This document shows, piece after piece, positions 1 to 6,559 of a DNA stretch of 9,444 nucleotides. The number at the start of each line of letters is the position of its first letter. The stretch's first letter is position 1. The notes beneath the pieces were generated by a model. That model was not told the DNA's origin, searched no databases, and saw only the letters and a list, made by a program, of their open reading frames with translations. Position numbers and translations under genes: made by a program. The stretch is from an uncultured Lachnospiraceae bacterium (GTDB taxonomy: Bacteria > Bacillota > Clostridia > Lachnospirales > Lachnospiraceae), in assembly GCA_945492935.1 (NCBI GenBank), contig CALYVE010000041.1, forward strand, positions 1 through 9,444, in the 5' to 3' direction.

Positions 1-1
1 A

Positions 2-115
2 GAGAAGGATATGCTCTATGGCCGCAAGGGGGAGCTGATGAAACGTATGAACCCGCCGACGTTGAAAGAGGTTGAAAAACTTTTAAAAAATTTAAATCGC
101 GGAAGATTGGATTAA
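2..115 (+). CDS. C-terminal end of an unidentified protein (5' end outside window)
   Basis: An open frame enters from the left edge and runs 37 codons to a TAA at 113-115. The visible residues start EKDMLYGRKGELMKRMNPPT and end in LNRGRLD. The tail is basic and looks helical, with a Lys/Leu-rich amphipathic stretch in the middle. I do not recognise the family from this fragment and assign no function. It is accepted as a real gene end because it reads in frame from the edge and a strong terminator begins 16 nt after the stop, so it appears to be the last gene of a transcription unit separate from the acyl-CoA synthetase operon. Confidence 0.6.
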   Translation, partial: EKDMLYGRKGELMKRMNPPTLKEVEKLLKNLNRGRLD

Positions 116-131
116 ATAAATTCATTTAAGG

Positions 132-164
132 AGATGCTATACTTTGAATATAGCATCTTTTTTT
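132..164 (+). terminator. Rho-independent terminator after the upstream gene
   Basis: A perfect 10-bp stem (AGATGCTATA at 132-141 with TATAGCATCT at 149-158) encloses a 7-nt loop and runs into a 7-T tract at 158-164. It isolates the upstream gene from the promoter that begins 3 nt later. Confidence 0.92.
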
Positions 165-166
165 AT

Positions 167-195
167 TTGACTTTTTGAATATTTGGCTTTACAAT
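167..195 (+). promoter_or_regulatory. Sigma-A promoter of the acyl-CoA synthetase / fabF operon
   Basis: The -35 box TTGACT (167-172) and -10 box TACAAT (190-195) each match consensus at five of six positions and are 17 nt apart. Transcription would start near 202, giving a leader of about 90 nt before the ATG at 291. The leader contains a candidate operator at 205-221 and a weak A/T-only inverted repeat (AATTAT 252-257, ATAATT 265-270). Confidence 0.8.
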
Positions 196-204
196 ATACG
201 AGAT

Positions 205-221
205 GTAGTTTTGAATACTAC
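205..221. promoter_or_regulatory. FapR-like inverted-repeat operator candidate
   Basis: The 17-bp sequence GTAGTTTTGAATACTAC is an inverted repeat with 5-bp arms and a 7-nt centre. It starts about 3 nt after the predicted transcription start. The TAGT-N7-ACTA skeleton equals that of the FapR operator (T-TAGT-N7-ACTA-A), the malonyl-CoA-responsive repressor site of Firmicutes lipid genes. The outermost bases (G and C instead of T and A) and part of the centre differ, so another fatty-acid regulator is possible. A looser TAGT-N4-ACTA lies at 231-242. Assignment to FapR is an inference from recalled consensus; the inverted repeat itself is seen directly. Confidence 0.5.
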
Positions 222-290
222 GTAAGAGATTAGTAAAAACTATTTGTAACAAATTATGATAGAGATAATTAAGAAAAGAGGACAAACAAG

Positions 291-1985
291 ATGGGTCAAC
301 AGGAGATGCAGCCGGTAGAGGGAATTGCAGGTAAGTATGTATCCGTATGTAAAGACGACAACGGAGTGTTAAGTGGCATTGAGTTTCACAATGATGACAA
401 TTTTAATTTTGCATTTGATGTGGTAGATGTGCTCGGTAAGACAAAGCCGGATAAGCTTGCGATGCTGCACATTTCAAATGATGGAAAGGAACGACGGATT
501 ACCTTTAAGGACATGATGGTTTACTCTAACAGAGCGGCAAACTATTTCCGGTTCCTTGGCATTAAGCGCGGTGACCGTGTTATGCTGGTGCTTAAGAGAC
601 ATTATCAGTTCTGGTTTGCGATTCTTGCATTACACAAGATTGGTGCGGTTGCGATTCCTGCGACGAACCTGCTTGTTAAGAAGGATTTTGAATATCGTTT
701 TAAGGCTGCGAAGGTGGATGCGGTTATTTGTACATCCGATGGAAAGGTTGCGGTTGAGGTTGAACGTGCTGCCAAGAACTATGACGGACTTAAGGCTAAA
801 ATTATGGTTGGTACATCAACACTGAAGGGCTGGCGTAATTTTAACCGCGATATGAAATATTTTTCTTCAGAATACAAGAAGCCGGCAAGTCTTCCGGGAG
901 GAAACGACCCTATGCTTATGTTTTTCACATCCGGAACGACTTCTTATCCTAAGATTGCTGAACACACATACAAATATGCACTTGGTCATTATGTAACTGC
1001 AAAATACTGGCAGCAGGTCAAGAGTGACGGTATTCATTTTACAATAAGTGATACCGGCTGGGGCAAGGCACTCTGGGGCAAATTATACGGACAGTGGCTT
1101 TGTGAGGCTGCTGTATTCACATACGATTTTGATGAATTTTATGCAAATCATATATTAGAGATGATTGAGAAGTACAAGATTACGACTTTCTGTGCACCGC
1201 CTACTGTTTACCGTGTGCTTGTGCATATGAATCTTGACAAGTTTGATCTTTCGTCTCTTACGAATGTTACAACGGCCGGAGAAGCATTGAATCCGGAGAT
1301 TTATGAGAAATTTTACCGTAAGACCGGCTTTAAGATTATGGAGGGCTTTGGTCAGACAGAGACGACGCTTACGATTTGCAATCTTGAGGGAATGCGTCCG
1401 ATTCCGGGCTCTATGGGCAAACCAAGTCCGCAATATAAGGTTAAGGTTATGCGTCCGGATGGAACACTTTGCAACGAACGCGAGACAGGCGAGATTGTAA
1501 TTGATGTTCGTGATGGATATCCGGCAGGATTATTTATGGGTTACTATCTCGATGAGAAACGTACAGAGAATGTTATTTATGAGGGATATTATCATACCGG
1601 CGATACCGCATATATGGACGATGAAGGATATTTATGGTATGTTGGTCGTGTAGATGATGTTATTAAGTCTACAGGTTATCGTGTTGGTCCTTTCGAAATA
1701 GAAAATGAAATCATGAAGCTTCCATATGTTTTAGAGTGTGCGGTTACTTCCGTGCCGGATCCGATTCGAGGACAGGCGATTAAGGCAACCGTTGTACTTA
1801 CAGATGACGTGGAAGGCAACGATGATCTCAAAAAGCAAATGAACAAATTTTTCAAGTCAAACCTTGCTTCTTACAAGCGACCAAAGTTGATTGAGTTTGT
1901 TAAGGAACTTCCTAAGACCGTAAGCGGTAAGATTCGACGTGTTGAGATTAAGGAGCGCGATTGGGCACAGAACGAGAAAAACTAA
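291..1985 (+). CDS. AMP-forming acyl-CoA synthetase (medium-chain / ACSM-like)
   Basis: This 564-residue protein of the ANL adenylate-forming superfamily would activate a carboxylic acid with ATP to an acyl-adenylate, then transfer it to CoA in the cytoplasm. All core motifs are intact: the phosphate-binding loop FFTSGTTSYPK (211-221), the adenine-binding GFGQTET (352-358), the ATP-ribose YHTGD (434-438), the hinge region GRVDDVIKSTGYR (452-464), and the C-terminal PKTVSGKIRR with catalytic Lys547. The DTGWGKALWGKLYGQWLC stretch (254-271) is typical of ACSM medium-chain synthetases rather than acetyl-CoA synthetase. Length is normal. The ATG has a GAGG ribosome-binding site 9 nt upstream; a second Met at residue 6 lacks a better one. 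The stop codon overlaps the ribosome-binding site of the fabF-like gene, indicating co-transcription. Substrate chain length cannot be read from sequence; an acyl-ACP ligase role is a less likely alternative. Confidence 0.9.
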   Translation: MGQQEMQPVEGIAGKYVSVCKDDNGVLSGIEFHNDDNFNFAFDVVDVLGKTKPDKLAMLHISNDGKERRITFKDMMVYSNRAANYFRFLGIKRGDRVMLVLKRHYQFWFAILALHKIGAVAIPATNLLVKKDFEYRFKAAKVDAVICTSDGKVAVEVERAAKNYDGLKAKIMVGTSTLKGWRNFNRDMKYFSSEYKKPASLPGGNDPMLMFFTSGTTSYPKIAEHTYKYALGHYVTAKYWQQVKSDGIHFTISDTGWGKALWGKLYGQWLCEAAVFTYDFDEFYANHILEMIEKYKITTFCAPPTVYRVLVHMNLDKFDLSSLTNVTTAGEALNPEIYEKFYRKTGFKIMEGFGQTETTLTICNLEGMRPIPGSMGKPSPQYKVKVMRPDGTLCNERETGEIVIDVRDGYPAGLFMGYYLDEKRTENVIYEGYYHTGDTAYMDDEGYLWYVGRVDDVIKSTGYRVGPFEIENEIMKLPYVLECAVTSVPDPIRGQAIKATVVLTDDVEGNDDLKKQMNKFFKSNLASYKRPKLIEFVKELPKTVSGKIRRVEIKERDWAQNEKN

Positions 1986-1997
1986 GGAGGTAGCGTA

Positions 1998-3260
1998 GTG
2001 GGAGATCAGGTAGTAATTACCGGTATGGGTGCTGTTACACCAATAGGAATCGGTGTAGAGAATTTTTGGAAAGCATTAATCGATGGTGTACGTGGTGTTG
2101 AACCAATCACGCGATTTGATGTAACGGATTTGCCGGTTAAATTTGCAGGTTGTGTAAAGGATTTTAATCCTGAACAGTTTATGCCTAAGAAGCTTACACG
2201 TGAAATGGATTTGTTCATGCAGTATGGGTATGCTGCCGCTGAGGAGGCACTTACGGATGCAGGACTAAATCCGGATAACATTGAGGAACGCAAAGTGCCG
2301 GCAGAACGTATCGGAATTGTAGTCGGTACAGCATATGCAGGAATTGCGACAATTGCAGAAACACAGGATGGTATTAGCACAGGTGCGCATTCTAAGGTCA
2401 GCCCACGTTTTGTGCCAAAGATTATCGGAAATGTGGCAGCTGCACAGATTGCGATTGCAAAGGGCTTTCGAGGACCGAGTCTTACTGTTACAACAGCTTG
2501 TTCGTCAGGTGCAGATGCACTTTCAACCGGTATTATGATTTTGAAGAGTGGCGAGGCTGATGTTGTACTTTGTGTTGGTGCAGAGGCGGCAATTTCTCCA
2601 CTCAACATATTGGGACTTACGGCGGCACACGCATTATCAACTCGAAATGAAGAGCCGGCAACAGCATCAAGACCATTTGATGCTACACGTGACGGATTCG
2701 TTATGGGCGAAGGCGGTGGCTGTATTATTATCGAGACGGAGGCGCATGCAAAGGCAAGAGGTGCCAAGATTCATGCATCTGTCATTGGCTGGGCAAACAG
2801 CACAGACGGTTATCACGTTACTTCCCCTCATCCGGAAGGAATCGGAGCGATTGCATGTATGAAAAAAAGCATTGAAAAGGCGGGTATAAAGCCAGAAGAG
2901 GTTGATTACATTAACACGCACGGCACATCTACGCCGAAGGGCGATGTCATTGAGACAAAGGCAATTCACACCTTGTTTGGAGACTATGCGGGCAAGCTTG
3001 CAGTTTCATCTACAAAGGGTTCTACAGGCCATATGATGGGTGCAGGCGGCATTATTGAGACAATCGCATGTGTAAAGTCCGTACAGGATGATATTGTGCC
3101 ACCAACACTAAATCTTGATAATCCGGATCCGGAGTGTGATCTTGATTATGTGCCAAATGTTGCGCGCAAACAGACCGTAAATATCGCGATGTCAAATGCG
3201 TTTGGATTTGGCGGACAGAATTCAAGTATTTTAGTTAAGAAATATAATTGGGGTAATTAA
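1998..3260 (+). CDS. fabF: Beta-ketoacyl-ACP synthase II (FabF-like)
   Basis: This 420-residue KAS I/II-type condensing enzyme joins an acyl chain to malonyl-ACP with loss of CO2, the elongation step of type II fatty acid synthesis. The Cys-His-His site is complete: Cys168 in TTACSS, His308 in NTHGTSTPKGD, and His345 in STKGSTGHMMGAGG, with supporting Lys340. The gatekeeper loop NAFGFGGQN (400-408) is also present. Length is close to the usual 410-415 residues. It starts with GTG, set by an AAGGAGG site 7 nt upstream that overlaps the preceding stop; the intergenic gap is only 12 nt. The usual fab companions (acpP, fabD, fabG, fabZ, acc) are absent, so this may be a second, specialised KAS rather than the main FabF. 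The family is secure; the housekeeping-versus-specialised role is an inference from context. Confidence 0.9.
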   Translation: MGDQVVITGMGAVTPIGIGVENFWKALIDGVRGVEPITRFDVTDLPVKFAGCVKDFNPEQFMPKKLTREMDLFMQYGYAAAEEALTDAGLNPDNIEERKVPAERIGIVVGTAYAGIATIAETQDGISTGAHSKVSPRFVPKIIGNVAAAQIAIAKGFRGPSLTVTTACSSGADALSTGIMILKSGEADVVLCVGAEAAISPLNILGLTAAHALSTRNEEPATASRPFDATRDGFVMGEGGGCIIIETEAHAKARGAKIHASVIGWANSTDGYHVTSPHPEGIGAIACMKKSIEKAGIKPEEVDYINTHGTSTPKGDVIETKAIHTLFGDYAGKLAVSSTKGSTGHMMGAGGIIETIACVKSVQDDIVPPTLNLDNPDPECDLDYVPNVARKQTVNIAMSNAFGFGGQNSSILVKKYNWGN

Positions 3261-3267
3261 TATATTC

Positions 3268-3314
3268 AGAACAATTCGAATAATTAGCAAAATAAGAACA
3301 ATTTGAAGAATTAG
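3268..3314. repeat. Imperfect 20-bp direct repeat, period 27
   Basis: AGAACAATTCGAATAATTAG (3268-3287) recurs as AGAACAATTTGAAGAATTAG (3295-3314), identical at 18 of 20 positions and separated by 7 nt. The first copy contains the palindrome ATTCGAAT. It begins 7 nt after the fabF-like stop codon and ends just before the stem-loop at 3318. No function is evident; local duplication of AT-rich sequence is the simplest explanation. Confidence 0.6.
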
Positions 3315-3317
3315 AAA

Positions 3318-3378
3318 AAGCGTCAGCATAATGACATGTGTCCGAAGTTTGGAGGGGCATATCCGTTTGCTGACGCTT
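3318..3378. terminator. Two-tier stem-loop, probable bidirectional terminator
   Basis: An 11-bp perfect outer stem pairs AAGCGTCAGCA (3318-3328) with TGCTGACGCTT (3368-3378). Inside it, 3336-3343 can pair with 3355-3362 (8 bp including two G-U pairs), leaving an 11-nt loop. The element lies between convergent genes. On the minus strand the stem runs into five T residues, which suits the SulP gene; on the plus strand it is followed by a T-rich but interrupted CTTTCTGTT, which suits fabF less well. The outer loop is longer than in a typical terminator, so another structured-RNA role is possible. Confidence 0.65.
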
Positions 3379-3410
3379 CTTTCTGTTATAGTTTTTGAAT
3401 TTAACGTTTA

Positions 3411-3457
3411 TGACAAAGTACCAATGGTCGTGACAAAGTACCAATGGTCGTGACAAA
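3411..3457. repeat. 20-bp tandem repeat abutting the SulP gene 3' end
   Basis: TGACAAAGTACCAATGGTCG occurs twice without a gap (3411-3430 and 3431-3450), followed by a 7-nt partial third copy (TGACAAA, 3451-3457). Each unit contains ACCA-A-TGGT, a small interrupted palindrome. The array ends 2 nt before the SulP stop codon (3460-3462 on the minus strand). Multiple ordered repeats of about this size occur at the ends of some transposons, notably the IS21 family, so this could be a lone transposon end. No transposase gene is present in the window. Confidence 0.85.
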
Positions 3458-3459
3458 AG

Positions 3460-5115
3460 CTACGTCCCTAATGATGCGGCACGGGCAAGGGCGGCGTTGA
3501 TATTCTCGCAAAGGTTTTCTTCGCCAAGTTTTTCGATGAAGCCTGCTTTTTTCATGACGCGAAGTGGTTGCTCGTTAACGTGAGAGAGAAGCAGGGTGAT
3601 GTGCTTTTTGTGGCATATTTCAAGTGCGTCAACGAGAGACTCGAGACCTGAAATATCCATAGCGGGAACGTTACGCATACGAAGAATCAACACGTTCTTA
3701 TTCTTTTCGTTTGCAAATGCAAGATAATCTTCCGTGGCACCAAAGAACATAGGTCCTGTAATTTCGTATACCATTGTATTTTTTGGTACAATCTTTAAGT
3801 CTGTGTGCTCTGAGATTTCATTCTCATCAAGATCTTCATGATATACCCATGGCTTTACCTCGGCTACGTCAGACATACGTTTCATGAAAAGGAAGGCAGA
3901 CATAACCATACCGATTTCGATTGCAATGACGAGGTCGAAGAAAACGGTTAAAAGGAAGGTTGCGACAAGAACGAGAATATCGCTTTTTGGAGCGGTCTTT
4001 AACATGTGCGCAAAGGTTCTCCAGCCGCTCATGTTGTATGCAACAATAATTAATATTGCAGCAAGACATGTCATAGGAATCATCGATGCATATGGCATGA
4101 GGAATAATAAAATCAAAAGTAATGTGACAGCATGAACCATACCTGCGATTGGTGTACGACCACCGTTTTTTACGTTTGCGGCTGTACGTGCGATTGCACC
4201 TGTTGCAGGAATACCGCCAAATAATGAGGATACAATATTACCAACACCCTGACCGACAAGCTCCGCATTGGAACGATGATGTCCGCCGATCATACCATCT
4301 GAAACGACACAGGAAAGTAACGATTCAATAGAAGCAAGAATCGCAATTGTAAATGCCGGTGAGATTAATTTTTTTACAAGGGAAAAACTTAATTCCGGAG
4401 CGGTGAAGGCTGGGAAACCGGCCTTTATTGTATATAAATCACCGATTGTAAGAACATTAAGATCAGCAAGCTGAACAATTAATGTCGTTATGATGATGGC
4501 AACGAGTGAGCCCGGAATCTTCTGTGAAATTTTTGGCCAGAAAATCTGAATGAAAAGTGCAAGCATACCGATACCGAGGGTTACCCAGTTGATGCTGCTA
4601 AAGTTTTCTGCGTAAGCCTTAATCTTGTCGACAAACTCAGCCGGAACAGCGCCCATGTCAAGTCCAAAGAAATCCTTAAGCTGACCGGCAAAAATACCGA
4701 CAGCGATACCGGCGGTAAAACCGATGGTGATTGTCTTTGGAATAAATTTAATCAGGTTTCCAAACTTGAAAATACCCATAATAATCATGATGATACCGGC
4801 AAGAAGCGTAGCGATTGTAAGTCCGCTCATGCCGTAATCCAAGATGATGCCATATATGATTACAACAAAGGCAGCAGTTGGACCGCCAATCTGAACACGG
4901 CTACCACCTAAAAAAGAAATGAAAAATCCGGCCATGATACCGGTATAAAGACCCTGCTCAGGTCTGACACCGGATGCAATAGCAAGCGCAATGGAAAGCG
5001 GTAATGCGATAATTGCAACGATGATACCGGAAATGATATCTTTGATTAATTGTTCCTTCGTATAGCCTTTTAGTGTGCTAAAAAGCTTTGGTTTGATGTA
5101 CTTAAGTGAATCCAT
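3460..5115 (-). CDS. SulP-family anion transporter with C-terminal STAS domain
   Basis: This 551-residue membrane protein belongs to the SLC26/SulP family, which moves sulfate, bicarbonate, dicarboxylates or other anions across the cytoplasmic membrane. It has a hydrophobic multi-span core (about residues 25-412) and the family signatures SIALAIASGVRPEQGLYTGI (41-60), IGGPTAAF (76-83), and HHRSNAELVGQGVGNI (279-294), followed by GGIPATGAIARTAANV (300-315). The cytoplasmic STAS domain occupies about 445-548, with MDISGLESL (486-494) carrying the usual Ser489. Length is normal and complete. The ATG has a GAGAGGAA site 7 nt upstream. The gene is divergent from the K+ channel gene and convergent with the fabF-like gene. 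The substrate cannot be determined: sulfate permease, BicA-like bicarbonate carrier and DauA-like dicarboxylate carrier all fit. Confidence 0.9.
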   Translation of the reverse strand: MDSLKYIKPKLFSTLKGYTKEQLIKDIISGIIVAIIALPLSIALAIASGVRPEQGLYTGIMAGFFISFLGGSRVQIGGPTAAFVVIIYGIILDYGMSGLTIATLLAGIIMIIMGIFKFGNLIKFIPKTITIGFTAGIAVGIFAGQLKDFFGLDMGAVPAEFVDKIKAYAENFSSINWVTLGIGMLALFIQIFWPKISQKIPGSLVAIIITTLIVQLADLNVLTIGDLYTIKAGFPAFTAPELSFSLVKKLISPAFTIAILASIESLLSCVVSDGMIGGHHRSNAELVGQGVGNIVSSLFGGIPATGAIARTAANVKNGGRTPIAGMVHAVTLLLILLFLMPYASMIPMTCLAAILIIVAYNMSGWRTFAHMLKTAPKSDILVLVATFLLTVFFDLVIAIEIGMVMSAFLFMKRMSDVAEVKPWVYHEDLDENEISEHTDLKIVPKNTMVYEITGPMFFGATEDYLAFANEKNKNVLILRMRNVPAMDISGLESLVDALEICHKKHITLLLSHVNEQPLRVMKKAGFIEKLGEENLCENINAALARAASLGT

Positions 5116-5169
5116 AAAAATGTTCCTCTCTGTTTAAGCATTACTTTTAATATAATAACGTAGGACACT

Positions 5170-5198
5170 ATGATAGAACAAATTTATATGATTTTCAA
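5170..5198 (-). promoter_or_regulatory. Sigma-A promoter of the SulP gene
   Basis: Read on the minus strand, TTGAAA (5193-5198) and TATCAT (5170-5175) are separated by 17 nt. Transcription would start near 5163, leaving a leader of roughly 48 nt before the ATG. The sequence AGTGTC lies directly after the -10 box (5164-5169, minus strand); the same hexamer occurs in the palindrome of the divergent channel promoter. Confidence 0.65.
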
Positions 5199-5238
5199 TA
5201 TAAAAGTTGCAAAAAAAGAGTTGGAAAATAAACAAATA

Positions 5239-5268
5239 TTGACGGAAGTGTCAACACTTTATTATAAT
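5239..5268 (+). promoter_or_regulatory. Sigma-A promoter of the K+ channel gene
   Basis: TTGACG (5239-5244) and a perfect TATAAT (5263-5268) are separated by 18 nt. Transcription would start near 5275, only about 24 nt before the GTG start, so the leader is very short. A 14-bp palindrome occupies most of the spacer. Confidence 0.72.
5246..5259. promoter_or_regulatory. Palindromic operator candidate in the channel promoter spacer
   Basis: AAGTGTCAACACTT is an inverted repeat with perfect 6-bp arms and a 2-nt centre, lying between the -35 and -10 boxes. A second inverted repeat overlaps it: TTGAC (5239-5243, part of the -35 box) pairs with GTCAA (5250-5254). A bound repressor here would block RNA polymerase. 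The regulator is unknown. Confidence 0.45.
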
Positions 5269-5298
5269 TCTATATAGATTTTTAGGAGGTGTAGCTTT

Positions 5299-6456
5299 GT
5301 GAGTGAATTTGAGAAGAAAAAACGAAGACTGTTCCGTATTATTCAGATTGGAAATAAAACAGATCTTCCGAGCACGGTTTTCGATATTATTATTTCATTC
5401 CTGATTGTAATAAGCATTACAGCTACATTTCTGCAGACATTTGACGAACTGGCTTTTTTGAAACCGGTTTTGTCAGGTATTGAGTTTGTGACAATTGTTG
5501 TATTTACAATTGAGTATCTGCTTCGACTTTGGACGGCTCCTTATTTATATGAAAATGAATCTCCCGGGAAAGCGGTCCTGTTGTTTGTTTTTTCCTTCTA
5601 TGGAATTGTGGATTTCCTTACAATCGCATCATACTTTGCTCCGTTATTTACTAATGGCTTCGTTGCACTTCGTATGCTTCGCGTTGTTCGTATTATGCGT
5701 TTGTTTAAGCTCAATGCAACATATGATGCTTTTAACGTTATTACAGATGTATTAAAGGATAAGAAAAATCAGATTTTATCGGCAGTGTTTATCATTTTTA
5801 TAATGCTTTTGATGTCTTCCATGTGTATGTACAGTCTGGAGCATCAGGTACAACCGGAAAATTTTGAAAATGCGTTTTCAGGCATTTGGTGGTCGGTTTC
5901 GACACTTCTTACGGTTGGTTATGGAGATATTTATCCGATTACCGTTGCGGGTAAGGCGGTTGCGATTATTATTTCGTTTCTCGGTGTGGGTCTTGTTGCA
6001 ATTCCGACCGGTATTATTAGTGCGGGCTTTGTTGAATACTATACACGTATTAAGACAGGAAATTATGCAAGTCGTCAGGCTGATTATATTTCGATTGAGA
6101 TTAATGCGCATGAAGCAGAGTGCGGAAAAACAGTAAGTGAGCTTTCTCTTCCGCATGGCCTTTATGTTGCGGGTATCATTCGCGGTGGGGAGGTGTATTC
6201 GCCGGAGGATGATTTTGTGCTAAAACAGCAGGATTGCGTTTTGCTTACAAGTACGGAGAAACGTTCTGTCGACGCACGTCTGGAGGAGGTTTGTCTTGAG
6301 GACAATCACGAATGGATTGATAAGCAGATTAAGGAGCTTGATATTTCGCGCAGGACATTTATTCTTATGATTCGTCGAAAAAATCGAATTATTCAACCGG
6401 AAGACAATACAAAGCTTGTTGAAGGTGATGTTGTGGTATTACTTGACCGCAGATAG
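5299..6456 (+). CDS. Six-TM voltage-gated-type K+ channel with tandem TrkA_C-like tail
   Basis: This 385-residue cytoplasmic-membrane protein is predicted to conduct K+. Segments in order are S1 (about 27-46), S2 (58-78), S3 (92-115), and S4 (121-138) with positive residues every third position (Arg125, 128, 131, 134, Lys137). S5 follows at about 159-180, then the pore with selectivity filter TVGYGD (205-210), and S6 (217-245). The cytoplasmic tail looks like two TrkA_C/RCK_C-type segments, about 263-319 and 338-384 (the second ending in EGDVVVLLD). No Rossmann-type TrkA_N (RCK_N) domain with a nucleotide-binding GxGxxG motif is seen. RCK_C domains in other Firmicutes K+ systems can bind c-di-AMP; that role here is an inference. 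The GTG start is fixed by AGGAGGT 8 nt upstream. The gene is divergent from the SulP gene. No convincing terminator follows. Confidence 0.9.
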   Translation: MSEFEKKKRRLFRIIQIGNKTDLPSTVFDIIISFLIVISITATFLQTFDELAFLKPVLSGIEFVTIVVFTIEYLLRLWTAPYLYENESPGKAVLLFVFSFYGIVDFLTIASYFAPLFTNGFVALRMLRVVRIMRLFKLNATYDAFNVITDVLKDKKNQILSAVFIIFIMLLMSSMCMYSLEHQVQPENFENAFSGIWWSVSTLLTVGYGDIYPITVAGKAVAIIISFLGVGLVAIPTGIISAGFVEYYTRIKTGNYASRQADYISIEINAHEAECGKTVSELSLPHGLYVAGIIRGGEVYSPEDDFVLKQQDCVLLTSTEKRSVDARLEEVCLEDNHEWIDKQIKELDISRRTFILMIRRKNRIIQPEDNTKLVEGDVVVLLDRR

Positions 6457-6559
6457 AAGTTTTCAGACTTTTTGATTATCGGGGAGCTTTGCTTTCTGCA
6501 TAGGGATTGACGGATAAATACTTTGTGAAAAGAAGAATGAAAAATCATAGGAGACGGAT

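Noticed and set aside
2006..2767. Long antisense open frame (253 codons, minus strand) within the fabF-like gene
   Set aside because: It lies entirely opposite a gene with complete catalytic motifs, is low-complexity Ala/Ser/Pro-rich as expected of a codon shadow, and has no recognisable domain.
3411..3457. CRISPR-like reading of the tandem repeat
   Set aside because: The copies are directly adjacent without spacers, only two are complete, and no cas gene is near.
6457..6474. Small hairpin (AAGT...ACTT then T residues) after the K+ channel gene as a terminator
   Set aside because: The stem is only 4 bp with a 6-nt loop and A/T-rich pairs, too weak to support a terminator call.
6507..6535. 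TTGACG before the histidine phosphatase gene as a -35 box
   Set aside because: No acceptable -10 hexamer lies 16-18 nt downstream; the sequence there is AAGAAG.
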